Origin: Alkalibacterium olivapovliticus
GTDB lineage: Bacteria > Bacillota > Bacilli > Lactobacillales > Carnobacteriaceae_A
Direction of reading: 5' to 3'
DNA length: 54,905 bases
Assembly (NCBI RefSeq): GCF_003003275.1
Contig: NZ_PVTO01000017.1
Location: forward strand, 1 to 54,905
Each line of letters opens with the position of its first letter. The first letter of the stretch is position 1. Of this stretch, positions 41,952-50,899 are shown one piece after another. The notes under the pieces are model-generated. The model saw only the letters and a program-made list of their open reading frames with translations. It searched no databases and was not told where the DNA came from. Both the position numbers and the translations under genes were made by a program.

Positions 41952-41997
41952 ATTTAAATGTCAAAGAGTAAGTGTCAGCTTTTCATTAGGTATGGCT

Positions 41998-42107
41998 AGC
42001 TTCACGTGCCAGCCTCTCGATAAAAAGATAAATTTACCCATTGCGCAGTATGCTCATTCAGGGTAAATTTCCTATTTTCTTTTCGAGGCTGTGCGGCACG
42101 TTCAGCT
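41998..42107. repeat. Long imperfect hairpin between rpmH and rnpA
   Basis: 110 bases fold back on themselves. The pairings, outermost first, are AGCT/AGCT, ACGTGCC/GGCACGT, AGCCTC..GA/TCGAGGCT and AAATTTACCC/GGGTAAATTT, with a 21-nt loop. About 30-40 base pairs with small internal loops. It lies in the rnpA leader and could be an RNase III/processing site, a regulatory RNA or an inserted palindromic repeat. Confidence 0.7.
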
Positions 42108-42144
42108 TTTCTAAATTCTATTTACACAGAAAGATGGGGCAGCA

Positions 42145-42489
42145 ATGAAGAAGGCTTACCGAGTCAAAAAAGAAGCAGATTTTCAAAAAGTCTTTCATAA
42201 CGGTCAATCGATGGCTAACAGGCAGTTTGTCATTTATTCGATCCCAAAAGAAGGCCAAACTCATTTTCGTGTAGGTTTATCTGTAGGAAAGAAAATAGGC
42301 AATGCGGTCAAACGAAATGACATCAAGCGAAAAATCAGACATGCGCTGATCGAGGTGGATCAGGAAGACCAGATCAAAGAAGCCATCGATTTTATCGTAA
42401 TAGCAAGACAGCCGACCAGAGAGATGACGTTTCATGACATTAAAAAAAGTTTGATTCATGTGTTGAAAAAGGCGGAAGTACTTAATTAA
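42145..42489 (+). CDS. rnpA: Ribonuclease P protein component
   Basis: A 114-residue basic protein. It opens [30 protein letters not shown] and has the RNR-type signature [15 protein letters not shown] and [12 protein letters not shown]. It assists the RNase P RNA in 5' maturation of tRNAs. GGGGC lies before the ATG, a modest ribosome binding site. Preceded by a terminator and a long hairpin. Confidence 0.97.
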   Translation: MKKAYRVKKEADFQKVFHNGQSMANRQFVIYSIPKEGQTHFRVGLSVGKKIGNAVKRNDIKRKIRHALIEVDQEDQIKEAIDFIVIARQPTREMTFHDIKKSLIHVLKKAEVLN

Positions 42490-42570
42490 CTTATTTTGGT
42501 CACAAATCAACAGATTTATGAAAGAAAATCATCTTTACTGAAACAAAGTAGAAGAAAAGAGGGAACGTGA

Positions 42571-43416
42571 ATGAATTTTTTGAGAAAACGTAAGCGATTG
42601 CTCCTCGCACTAAGTATGCTTGGATTAGTCGTATTTTTATCTGCTTGTGGAACAGATCCTGTTTCAGCAGAAAGTACAGGAATCTGGGAAGGCGTCATTA
42701 TTTACAATTTCGCCCGTGCAATCATCTGGGTATCGAATTTATTTGGTGAAAACTACGGAATAGGTATTATAATCGTGACAGTGATTATTCGTGCGTTGCT
42801 GATACCCTTTACTCATTTTCAGCAGAAGAATATGGCGCAGATGAACGAAATCAGTCCTCAGATGGAAGAATTGAAACAGAAATACCCATCTAAAGACGCA
42901 GAAACACAGGAAAAATTTAAAGAAGAACAACAGCGTCTCTACAGTGATGCAGGCGTCAATCCGTATATGGGCTGTTTGCCGATGCTCGTACAAATGCCTG
43001 TCTTTATCGCTTTGTATCAGTCAGTGAATAGAACACCGATCCTGGCTACCGGGAATTTCTTATGGGTCAACTTAGGTCAACCCGATCCTTACTTCATCCT
43101 GCCGATCCTGGCCGGTTTGTTTACATTAGGTCATTCAGTATTAATGAGTATGGGAAGAGCAACTGAAACCAATAAAATTATGACATATGTTATGCCATTA
43201 ATGATTGTATTCATCACTTTCCGATTGTCCAGTGCCTTAGCATTATACTTTACTGTTTCCAACGGATTTTCAGTGGTTCAGACGTTACTGTTCCAGAACC
43301 CGTTTAAAATCAGGAAAGAGCGGGCTAATAAAGAAGCCGAGCAGGCAGAAGCTGAAAGACAGCGACGCAAAGCATTGAGAAGAGCACAAAAGTACCGCCG
43401 AAATGTGAAAAAATAG
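42571..43416 (+). CDS. yidC: YidC/OxaA membrane protein insertase (SpoIIIJ type)
   Basis: A 281-residue insertase made as a lipoprotein precursor: signal RLLLALSMLGLVVFLSAC with the lipid-modified Cys26. Five further transmembrane helices follow. The conserved hydrophilic-groove region is GIGIIIVTVIIRALLIPF with its arginine, then QQKNMAQMNEISPQMEELKQKYPSKDAETQEKF. The tail is basic (QRRKALRRAQKYRRNVKK) and can bind ribosomes. It inserts membrane proteins alone or with SecYEG. Downstream of rnpA, upstream of jag, the standard order. Confidence 0.97.
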   Translation: MNFLRKRKRLLLALSMLGLVVFLSACGTDPVSAESTGIWEGVIIYNFARAIIWVSNLFGENYGIGIIIVTVIIRALLIPFTHFQQKNMAQMNEISPQMEELKQKYPSKDAETQEKFKEEQQRLYSDAGVNPYMGCLPMLVQMPVFIALYQSVNRTPILATGNFLWVNLGQPDPYFILPILAGLFTLGHSVLMSMGRATETNKIMTYVMPLMIVFITFRLSSALALYFTVSNGFSVVQTLLFQNPFKIRKERANKEAEQAEAERQRRKALRRAQKYRRNVKK

Positions 43417-43490
43417 AAATCTTCTGACTTATTGTTTCGAATTTGGTAAAATAAAGGAGAAACAGAGATTGTGAATGGAGGATAGAGTGA

Positions 43491-44423
43491 ATGAGAGATA
43501 AATATACAGCTCAGGCAACAACTACTGAAGAAGCAATTGATAAGGGACTCAGAGCTTTAGGCATCAAAAAAGAAGAAGCTGAGATTTCAGTTTCACAAGA
43601 GTCGAAAAAAGGATTTTTAGGACTCGGCCAGAAAGATGCGGTCGTTGTTGTCAAACGAAAAAACGCTAAAAGTGCTATAGAAGAATTAGTCACTAAAGAA
43701 TTGATCTTGGGGGAGAAAGAGCCTTCAACGATTACTAAAGCAGACGAATCCAATATAGATGAACAACCGGTTATCGAACCTGTTGCTGAAGATCCTGAAA
43801 CAGTACTGGAGGAGACAGAAGAGACTGAGGACAGTCAAAAAGTCGAATCCGATAGTGATCTGGATCAAGCAGAAGCAAAAGAGGATTCAGAAGAAAAAAA
43901 AGAGACAGATGAAAAACCTGAGAGAAAAGAAGTCGTTTTAAATGCTACTGATGAAGCGGCTATTGTAAGTGTTTCAGATTATATTGAACGTATTGCCACT
44001 AAAATGGGTGTTGAAGATGTAACGGTGTCAGTTAACAGAACAGACAGACGCGTTCAGTATGTGATTGATACTGAAGATGCCGGCCTCATAATCGGTCGAC
44101 ACGGTAAAGTCTTAAACAGTCTGCAGACGCTGGCTCAGATTCAGTTGCATCAGGTCGCAGATAATAAACTGTATGCGAAAGTCGATGCTGAAAACTACCG
44201 TGACCGTCGTCAGCGAACGGTTGAACAGCTGGCGTCTCGTACTGCTGAAAAAGTAAAACGTACCAAACGTCAGGTTATTTTAGAGCCGATGCCTGCTCAT
44301 GAAAGAAAACAGATCCATCGCTACCTCAATCAGCATAAAGGCGTTCAGACACACTCTGAAGGAAAAGAACCTCACCGTTATCTGGTCGTTGAACCTTCTA
44401 AAGAAGACACATTTAAAATTTAA
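43491..44423 (+). CDS. jag: Jag/KhpB RNA-binding protein (Jag-N, KH, R3H)
   Basis: A 310-residue protein. The Jag-N domain (1-52) contains KKGFLGLGQKDAVV. A very acidic linker rich in Glu/Asp (about 70-150) follows, then a type II KH domain with LIIGRHGKVLNSLQ and an R3H domain (ENYRDRRQRTVEQLA.. PMPAHERKQIHRYL). Homologues bind many transcripts and affect cell elongation together with KhpA. The acidic linker is long compared with streptococcal forms. GGAGG before the ATG. Last gene of the run, with a terminator downstream. Confidence 0.96.
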   Translation: MRDKYTAQATTTEEAIDKGLRALGIKKEEAEISVSQESKKGFLGLGQKDAVVVVKRKNAKSAIEELVTKELILGEKEPSTITKADESNIDEQPVIEPVAEDPETVLEETEETEDSQKVESDSDLDQAEAKEDSEEKKETDEKPERKEVVLNATDEAAIVSVSDYIERIATKMGVEDVTVSVNRTDRRVQYVIDTEDAGLIIGRHGKVLNSLQTLAQIQLHQVADNKLYAKVDAENYRDRRQRTVEQLASRTAEKVKRTKRQVILEPMPAHERKQIHRYLNQHKGVQTHSEGKEPHRYLVVEPSKEDTFKI

Positions 44424-44435
44424 TAGGTAAAATAA

Positions 44436-44467
44436 AACGAGCCTGCGGTCCCAAACGCAGGCTCGTT
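44436..44467. terminator. Terminator after jag
   Basis: AACGAGCCTGCG and CGCAGGCTCGTT form a perfect 12-bp stem with an 8-nt loop; the T-tail is short. Confidence 0.85.
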
Positions 44468-45116
44468 CTTCACTATGTTGTAAGTAAGGGCAAAGCGAAT
44501 CAGGAAATGTAACCATTCGCCATAAACCGGTAGTTGTCAGTCGATATCGGGTTTTTAAAATAATTTGGGTATATAAGTTGTGTGAAAAAGCTCTACAAAG
44601 GGCGCTGCTGATGGGATTCTGATAGGAAAGGTGTCCGATGAAACAGTGCGGTGTAATGTCCAGTAAGAGGGTAAAGTTAAAAGAATCGGGATGAAGGATA
44701 AATAAATAGGTGCATCTACAGACAGAAAATCAGTGTGATAATGACTTTCGTCAGACGATTTATGTTTTGGGTATAACAAAATAAGGGGTCAGATCCAGGG
44801 ATAGGTATGGATATAGAGTGGTATTAAGATATCGTTCAATAGGGTGATAATAAGGTGAATGTGTAAACAGAAAGTGTTGTTGAGAGAATTCGGAAGTGTT
44901 CGAACGTGTCAGTTACGTGATGTAACAGATGAGGTATTAAGAATGAATCAGAAGTGTTTATGAGAATTTATTAATATTAGTATAGTGGAACAATTGAAGA
45001 AATGCAATAGAATTGCTTAAATAATAAAATGTTCCGTGGGGTCAGTATATGAACTGATTTTACGCAAAGTATTGTATACTTGAAAAGGACTAATTAAGAG
45101 CAGGGAGTTATGCATA
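44468..45116. other. 650-base purine-rich intergenic region between jag and folC
   Basis: No supportable gene on either strand. The plus strand is strikingly G-rich and C-poor over most of 44560-45060. One small palindrome GTTAC-GTGAT-GTAAC is near 44922. A TATACT element near 45075 may be the folC -10 box. This is where mnmE would start in many Firmicutes. Confidence 0.5.
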
Positions 45117-46388
45117 ATGAATATGACTGATGTCATCAATCTAGTCAACACGAATAGAGGAACTGGAAATAAAGAAAATCTGTTTAGAATGCGATTATTA
45201 ATGAAAAAAATAGGAGATCCTCAACTGGATCTAAACTGTATACATATTGCCGGTACCAACGGAAAAGGGTCAACAAGCGCTTTTTTAGCCTCTATTCTAG
45301 TTGAATCGGGTATTAAAACTGGTGTCTTTACTTCACCTCATCTTGAAAAGGTTAATGAACGCATACAAATCGATAAACAGAATATTAGTGATGCTGATTT
45401 TATAAGTGTGACAGAACAAGTGGCTCCATTAGTTGAAGAAGTGGAAGAAGAAACAGGAGAGAGACTGTATTCATTTGAGATACTGACGGCTGCAGCTCTT
45501 TTATACTTTGCTGAAAAAGACTGCAAGCTTGTTATTTTAGAAGCGGGTATTGGTGGACGATTGGATGCTACCAATATTATAAAGACCCCAGAAGTGGCCA
45601 TGATCACATCGATCGGATTTGATCATATGAAACTGCTGGGGGAAACTAAAGAAGAAATTGCCGCTGAAAAAGCTGGGATCATTAAAGAAGCTGGAACAGT
45701 TATCTGTCCAGTCATCAGTCCGGAAATAAATAAGGTCATACGGGCTATCGCTACTACACAAAAGGCTCGCTTAAACGAAATCAGTCACGATGACATTACT
45801 CAGATGATAGTGACTGATAAAGACAGCCGATTCCATTATAAACAGCTGACTGATTTGACGATCTACCTTCTTGGGGCACACCAGGTCATGAATGCCTCAT
45901 TGGCGATAGAAGCGGCTCTGGAACTGAAAGAAAGAGGATATGATATAGGGCTTACTCAGATCAGAAAGGGCCTTTCTAAGACCGTCTGGCCTGGCCGTAT
46001 GGAAAAAATCAGTCAGCAGCCCACTGTGATTATCGATGGTGCACATAATCCGGAAGGTGTCGCCATGCTTAAGCAGAATGTAGCCCAGCTGTTTCCAACA
46101 GACAGACTCGTTTTTGTGGTCGGGATGATGAAGGATAAGGCATACATGGAGATGATCGAGATGATACTGCCGCTAGCTGAAACGGTCTATACAGTTTCGC
46201 CGGATCCATACAGAGGATTTGATGCAGAAGCAACAGCCCAGCTGATCAGTCAGCAGGGATTTCAATCAAAAGCATTTTATTCTGTGAAAGCCGTTATCGG
46301 TGAACTAAAAAATAAACGCCACCAGCAGGATACCATTATTGTTTTTGGCTCTCTTTACTTAATTGGAGACATGAAAAAAATGTGGTGA
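45117..46388 (+). CDS. folC: Folylpolyglutamate/dihydrofolate synthase FolC
   Basis: A 423-residue Mur-ligase-family enzyme that adds glutamate to dihydropteroate and folates. The P-loop is AGTNGKGST (45-53), followed by TGVFTSPHL, ILEAGIGGRLDATN and the second-domain VIIDGAHNPEGV. CAGGGAG is 9 bases before the ATG at 45117, and a second in-frame ATG lies at 45123. It stands alone between jag and the trehalose operon; no other folate genes are adjacent. Terminator immediately after. Confidence 0.96.
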   Translation: MNMTDVINLVNTNRGTGNKENLFRMRLLMKKIGDPQLDLNCIHIAGTNGKGSTSAFLASILVESGIKTGVFTSPHLEKVNERIQIDKQNISDADFISVTEQVAPLVEEVEEETGERLYSFEILTAAALLYFAEKDCKLVILEAGIGGRLDATNIIKTPEVAMITSIGFDHMKLLGETKEEIAAEKAGIIKEAGTVICPVISPEINKVIRAIATTQKARLNEISHDDITQMIVTDKDSRFHYKQLTDLTIYLLGAHQVMNASLAIEAALELKERGYDIGLTQIRKGLSKTVWPGRMEKISQQPTVIIDGAHNPEGVAMLKQNVAQLFPTDRLVFVVGMMKDKAYMEMIEMILPLAETVYTVSPDPYRGFDAEATAQLISQQGFQSKAFYSVKAVIGELKNKRHQQDTIIVFGSLYLIGDMKKMW

Positions 46389-46401
46389 TCACTGCAGTCA
46401 A

Positions 46402-46435
46402 GCCTTTTGGACCATTGCTGGTTCAAAGGGTTTTT
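46402..46435 (+). terminator. Terminator of folC
   Basis: CCTTTTGGACC (46403-46413) pairs with GGTTCAAAGG around a 6-nt loop, followed by GTTTTT. Confidence 0.82.
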
Positions 46436-46550
46436 ACTATATATCGATTCAAAAACAGTGTTAAAATGAAAGTAGAATAATTAACTGCCCATTAAATTTT
46501 TAATAAAGAAAGGAGAAGGGGATGAAAATCGTAAAATTTAAATGAAACGC

Positions 46551-46608
46551 TTGCATTTGCTGTACTGGTGCAGTATAGTAAAAACGAAGACAACTTGTAT
46601 ATACAAGT
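46551..46608 (+). promoter_or_regulatory. treB promoter and TreR operator
   Basis: TTGCAT (46551-46556), 17 bases, TATAGT (46574-46579), then the perfect 16-bp palindrome ACTTGTATATACAAGT (46593-46608), which contains the TTGTATATACAA TreR operator known from Bacillus. The site lies just past the start point, so TreR would block transcription. TGAAACGCTTGCA overlapping the -35 box is cre-like but one base short of consensus. Confidence 0.9.
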
Positions 46609-46630
46609 GAAGATAAAGGAGGAAGTTAAA

Positions 46631-48085
46631 GTGGCAGATTTTAAGAAAGATGCTCAAGAATTACTGGAGGCGATTGGCGGTAAAGAAAACGTCAATGCTG
46701 TAACTCACTGTGCAACACGGATGCGTTTTGTATTGGATGACCCTTCGGCAGCAGACAAGGAAAGAATAGAAGATATCGAGTCTGTTAAAGGGACATTCAC
46801 ACAGGCAGGACAGTTTCAAGTCATCGTAGGGAACCGCGTAGGCGATTTCTACAACGAATTTTCAGCTGTATCAGGCTTGGAAGGTGTGTCGAAAGACGAA
46901 GTGAAGGGTGCAGGCAAGAAGCACATGAATCCTTTACAGCGTATAATGGCTGCCTTGGCAGAAATATTCACCCCATTAATTCCAGCTATTATTATCGGTG
47001 GTTTGATTTTAGGATTTAGAAACGTATTAGAAGCCGTGCCAATGGGATTCCTAGATGGCCAAACGATTGTCGAAACATCAGTCTTCTGGAATGGTGTTAA
47101 CTCATTCTTATGGCTGCCTGCAGAAGCGATATTCCATATGCTGCCTGTAGGGATTACCTGGAGTGTAACTAGAAAAATGGGAACCACTCAAATTTTAGGT
47201 ATTGTACTTGGTTTGACTCTCGTTTCAGGGCAGCTCTTAAATGCCTATGGAGTAGAAGATATCCTGGCTGGAGACGTACCATTCTGGGACTTCGGTTTCT
47301 TCCAATTAGATATGATTGGTTACCAGGCACAAGTTATTCCGGCAATGATGGCCGCATTCTTGTTGGTTATCCTTGAAAAATGGCTGCGACGCGTCATACC
47401 TGAAGCCGTATCCATGATTTTCGTTCCACTATTTGCCTTGATTCCAACTATTTTCGTTGCACACGCTGTTATTGGACCAATTGGATGGCAGCTGGGTACT
47501 TGGTTATCACTTGGTGTTAACTGGGGATTAAGCGGAACATTCAACTGGGTTTTTGGTTTTGTGTTTGGTGGACTTTATGCACCGCTGGTTATTACAGGAC
47601 TCCACCACATGACCAACGCAATCGACTTGCAGTTAGTTTCTGATTTTGGAGGAACAAACTTGTGGCCAATGATTGCTTTATCAAATATTGCTCAAGCTTC
47701 TGCTGTTATGGGTGTCATCTGGTTGCACCGTGGGGATGAAAAAGAAAAAGCTGTATCAGTACCAGCAGCGATTTCTGCTTATTTAGGTGTTACAGAACCC
47801 GCTTTATTCGGTATTAATATTAAATATGTTTACCCATTTGTTGCAGGTATGATCGGTTCTGCTTTTGCAGGAATGCTATCCGTTGCGATGGACGTTACAG
47901 CCTTTAACATTGGTGTTGGGGGATTACCTGGTTTCTTAAGTATTCAATCTGGTATGATCTGGTTCCTCCTGGCTATGGCCATTGCGATTGTTGTCCCAAT
48001 TGTTTTAGTTATAGTGTTTGAGAAAAACAGCATCATGACAAGCTGGGAAAATGACAACCTGCCCATTCCCAAATTGGGCCGTTAA
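46631..48085 (+). CDS. treB: PTS trehalose-specific EIIBC
   Basis: A 484-residue PTS permease. EIIB has phospho-Cys27 in NAVTHCATRMRF, then KGTFTQAGQFQVIVG. EIIC of the glucose/sucrose/trehalose family has about ten helices with the conserved ITGLHHMTNAID and VTEPALFGIN segments. No EIIA domain is present, so phosphate must come from a separate glucose-type EIIA, for which the gene at 17.4 kb is a candidate. The start is GTG at 46631 with AAAGGAGG upstream; the frame extends to 46568 but that part lies in the promoter/operator. Imports trehalose as trehalose-6-phosphate. Confidence 0.95.
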   Translation: MADFKKDAQELLEAIGGKENVNAVTHCATRMRFVLDDPSAADKERIEDIESVKGTFTQAGQFQVIVGNRVGDFYNEFSAVSGLEGVSKDEVKGAGKKHMNPLQRIMAALAEIFTPLIPAIIIGGLILGFRNVLEAVPMGFLDGQTIVETSVFWNGVNSFLWLPAEAIFHMLPVGITWSVTRKMGTTQILGIVLGLTLVSGQLLNAYGVEDILAGDVPFWDFGFFQLDMIGYQAQVIPAMMAAFLLVILEKWLRRVIPEAVSMIFVPLFALIPTIFVAHAVIGPIGWQLGTWLSLGVNWGLSGTFNWVFGFVFGGLYAPLVITGLHHMTNAIDLQLVSDFGGTNLWPMIALSNIAQASAVMGVIWLHRGDEKEKAVSVPAAISAYLGVTEPALFGINIKYVYPFVAGMIGSAFAGMLSVAMDVTAFNIGVGGLPGFLSIQSGMIWFLLAMAIAIVVPIVLVIVFEKNSIMTSWENDNLPIPKLGR

Positions 48086-48130
48086 TAGCTCGTCAATTTA
48101 ATAACTGAAATAGCTCAATCTATGGGGGAA

Positions 48131-48204
48131 GGGTATTTCCATTTAATTGTACATTTCTGGACTGTGAAGACTGGAGAGGCCTCAATTAGTGGAAGACCCT
48201 TTTT
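48131..48204 (+). terminator. Hairpin with T-run between treB and treC
   Basis: GGGTATTTCCATTTAATTG pairs with CAATTAGTGGAAGACCC (single mismatches) around a roughly 33-nt structured loop, then TTTTT. It looks like an attenuator or partial terminator that lowers treC relative to treB. Confidence 0.65.
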
Positions 48205-48243
48205 CTATTGACTAAAATAAGAGATGAAGAAAGGGAGACGATG

Positions 48244-49896
48244 ATGACTGATTTTCATGACAAGGTAATTTATCAAGCGTATCCAAAGTCATATAAAGAC
48301 ACTAACGGGAACGGAATAGGCGATTTAAATGGGGTTCGGGAGAAGTTGGATTATCTGGCTGACTTAGGCATTGATATGATTTGGCTGAATCCATTTTATC
48401 CGTCACCTCAAAATGATAATGGCTATGACGTGGCACATTATACGGAAATCGATCCGATGTTCGGTACGTGGGATGATTTTAATGCGTTAGTTAAAGAAGC
48501 TCAAGAACAGGGCATATCATTAATGGTCGATATGGTGTTGAATCATACCTCGACGGAACATGAATGGTTTCAGAAAGCACTGGCCGGCGATAAAAAATAT
48601 CAGGATTTTTACATTTTAAGAGAACTACAGGAAGATGGTAGTCTGCCAACCAACTGGGAATCTAAATTCGGAGGAAAAGCATGGTCTAAATTTGGAGACA
48701 CAGACAAGTATTACCTGCATTTATACGATGTCACTCAGGCAGATCTGAACTGGCGCAATCCTGAAGTCAGAAAAGAGCTGTATAAAGTCGTCAACTTCTG
48801 GCTTGAAAAAGGCGTAAAAGGCTTTCGATTTGATGTGATCAACGTTATTGGAAAAGAAGAAGAACTGAAAGATGCTGATGATGGAGTAGGGAAATCACAT
48901 TATACGGATACGCCGATTGTGCATGACTATATTCAGGAAATGAACAAAGAAACATTCGGCAAGTACGAAGACATTATCACTGTTGGCGAAATGAGTTCGA
49001 TGACTGTTGAAAATGGCGTCAACTACTCCCGTCCTGACCGTGATGAGCTGTCGATGATATTCAGTTTCCATCACCTGAAAGTTGACTACAAAGACGGCGA
49101 AAAATGGACCACTATTCCATTTGATTTCATCGAACTGAAAAGAATACTGAACGAATGGCAAGCAGGTATGACAGAAGAAGGCGGCTGGAATGCACTATTC
49201 TGGAATAACCATGATCAGCCTCGTGCGAATAACCGGTTCGGAGATGTCAAACAATACCCAGTTGAAACCAGCACCATGCTGGCTCAGACTGTTCATTTGC
49301 TTCGTGGGACACCGTTTGTCTATCAGGGAGAAGAAATAGGCATGACAAACCCGGAATTCGATGACCTAAATGATTACGTCGATATCGAAACACACAATGC
49401 CTACAAGAAAATGAAAGAAGACGGCATTGATCACGAAGAGGCAATGGAGATCATCAAACAGAAATCACGTGATAATTCCCGTACGCCGATGCAGTGGAAT
49501 GATTCAGAAAATGCCGGATTCACTGAGGGAACGCCTTGGCTGAAGGTGGCTGATAACTTTAAAGACATCAACACAGAAAATGAAACAGTCAGTAGACAGA
49601 TCTTTAACTACTACAAAAAGCTGATTCACTTGCGTAAAGAGATGCCGATTATTCAGGAGGGGGCATACGAAATCCTGGAACTGGAACACCCAAGTATCTT
49701 CGCCTATGTGAGAGAGTTTGAAGGAGAAACACTTCTCGTACTGAACCATTTCTACGCGGAAGAAGATTCCATCACCATTCCGGCAAGCTTACTGGATAAG
49801 GATGCCGCCTATCTGATTGGAAATGGAACTGAACGGACACTTGAAAAAGAATTCAAGATGGGGCCATATGAGACAGCAGCGTTTTTATTGAAATAA
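48244..49896 (+). CDS. treC: Trehalose-6-phosphate hydrolase (phosphotrehalase), GH13
   Basis: A 550-residue GH13 enzyme that splits trehalose-6-phosphate into glucose and glucose-6-phosphate. It opens KVIYQAYPKSYKDTNGNGIGDL. Catalytic residues are Asp197 (GFRFDVIN), Glu249 (TVGEMSS) and Asp324 (NNHDQPR). Oligo-1,6-glucosidase is the close alternative, but the adjacent treB and treR settle the role. Of the paired ATG codons at 48241 and 48244, the second has better spacing to GGGAG. Called treA in Bacillus. Confidence 0.94.
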   Translation: MTDFHDKVIYQAYPKSYKDTNGNGIGDLNGVREKLDYLADLGIDMIWLNPFYPSPQNDNGYDVAHYTEIDPMFGTWDDFNALVKEAQEQGISLMVDMVLNHTSTEHEWFQKALAGDKKYQDFYILRELQEDGSLPTNWESKFGGKAWSKFGDTDKYYLHLYDVTQADLNWRNPEVRKELYKVVNFWLEKGVKGFRFDVINVIGKEEELKDADDGVGKSHYTDTPIVHDYIQEMNKETFGKYEDIITVGEMSSMTVENGVNYSRPDRDELSMIFSFHHLKVDYKDGEKWTTIPFDFIELKRILNEWQAGMTEEGGWNALFWNNHDQPRANNRFGDVKQYPVETSTMLAQTVHLLRGTPFVYQGEEIGMTNPEFDDLNDYVDIETHNAYKKMKEDGIDHEEAMEIIKQKSRDNSRTPMQWNDSENAGFTEGTPWLKVADNFKDINTENETVSRQIFNYYKKLIHLRKEMPIIQEGAYEILELEHPSIFAYVREFEGETLLVLNHFYAEEDSITIPASLLDKDAAYLIGNGTERTLEKEFKMGPYETAAFLLK

Positions 49897-49909
49897 TGAG
49901 ATAAAACAT

Positions 49910-49956
49910 AAAAATAGTACAGTCCACTTCAAGAAGTCGGCTGTACTATTTTTTCG
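49910..49956. terminator. Terminator after treC
   Basis: AAAATAGTACAG and CTGTACTATTTT, with a CC/GG inner pair, flanked by A-run and T-run (CTGTACTATTTTTT). Works for treC and possibly for treR read from the other side. Confidence 0.88.
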
Positions 49957-50022
49957 TTTTCAATCAATAAAATTTAACTGACCCTTTAAACTTAACGATG
50001 AGTAGCTTGTCTCATTTACAGC

Positions 50023-50748
50023 TCAATCATACGATACCGGGCCGCGTCGTCTGGCGAATTCCACAAAACGAAACCGATCCAGGCGGTGACGGGACTCAGT
50101 GTACTGAAAGAGAGTCGTGTCTTCGAGATGAACCTCACTGCGGGTGACCACTACATGTGTATCATTATGCAGTGTCATGAGTTCAAGGTCTTCTTTTGAT
50201 GCCGGTTCGGCAATGAACTCTTTACGAGCGAAGCCAATAGTCAATCCGAGCTTTTTTTCAAAGTAATGATAAAGAGAATGTCTGGCTTCAGCATCCGGAA
50301 TCTCTTTGATAACAGACGTGAAGAGGTAATCCTTATCAAGAATAACTACGTCCCCATCAACTTTTCTGGCCCGTATGACACAGTGGACTTCAGTGTCTTT
50401 AGACACTTTCAGAAAATCGGCGATATGTTCAGGGATGGTCATCTTTTTGTTCTGGACTAAGATGGTTTCACTGGACATCTGTTGTGCGTCCTGAAGTTCT
50501 TTATAGCTGGTTAAACCCGAAATTGGAAAATCAAATCGTTTAACGTCCAAAACGATTGATCCTTTACCTTGTTTCTTTTGGATGTAACCACTTTCAAGCA
50601 GTAAACTAAGGGCTTTTCTGATTGTTTCGCGTGAAACATTGTATTTTTGTGACAGCTGATTTTCACTGGGCAGCAGTTCTCCTGCTTTATATTGCTGATT
50701 TAGTATATCTGACTCGATTTCTAAAAAGATATCCTGGAATCTACTCAT
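50023..50748 (-). CDS. treR: TreR, GntR-family (HutC subfamily) trehalose operon repressor
   Basis: A 241-residue regulator. The winged helix-turn-helix (1-70) has LPSENQLSQKYNVSRETIRKAL and GYIQKKQGKGSIV, then a UTRA effector domain (about 90-235) with HCVIRARKVDGDVVILDKDYL. In homologues trehalose-6-phosphate releases the repressor from TTGTATATACAA-type operators, and such a site is at the treB promoter. It is convergent to treC. Its own ribosome binding site (GGAATGG) is weak, suggesting low expression. The HTH codons create a parS-like sequence. Confidence 0.93.
   Translation of the reverse strand: MSRFQDIFLEIESDILNQQYKAGELLPSENQLSQKYNVSRETIRKALSLLLESGYIQKKQGKGSIVLDVKRFDFPISGLTSYKELQDAQQMSSETILVQNKKMTIPEHIADFLKVSKDTEVHCVIRARKVDGDVVILDKDYLFTSVIKEIPDAEARHSLYHYFEKKLGLTIGFARKEFIAEPASKEDLELMTLHNDTHVVVTRSEVHLEDTTLFQYTESRHRLDRFRFVEFARRRGPVSYD
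50623..50638. promoter_or_regulatory. parS-like sequence inside treR
   Basis: TGTTTCGCGTGAAACA, one base from the perfect parS sites at 28-32 kb. It encodes NVSRET of the GntR helix-turn-helix, a peptide whose codons naturally resemble parS, so it may be a coincidence. Confidence 0.35.
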
Positions 50749-50899
50749 AGTTTGCCATTCCTTTACTTAATTCATTCTCTTTAGTGTACCTAATTTTATA
50801 AGAAATAGGAAGGTAACTCAACTCAATTCTTTTTCTGCTTGCTTCTCCATAAAAAGGGAGTAGGATTAGAAGAAAAGAGAAGAACTAAAGGAGTCCTGC

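Noticed and set aside
44555-44779. 74-codon minus-strand frame in the jag-folC gap
   Set aside because: No ribosome binding site, proline-rich random-looking product caused by strand skew.
46522-46545. Seven-codon frame with a strong AAAGGAG site (MKIVKFK) before the treB promoter
   Set aside because: Lies upstream of the -35 box so it is not on the treB transcript; too short to support.
46543-46556. Catabolite-responsive cre site at treB
   Set aside because: TGAAACGCTTGCA is one base short of the 14-base consensus; mentioned only as cre-like.
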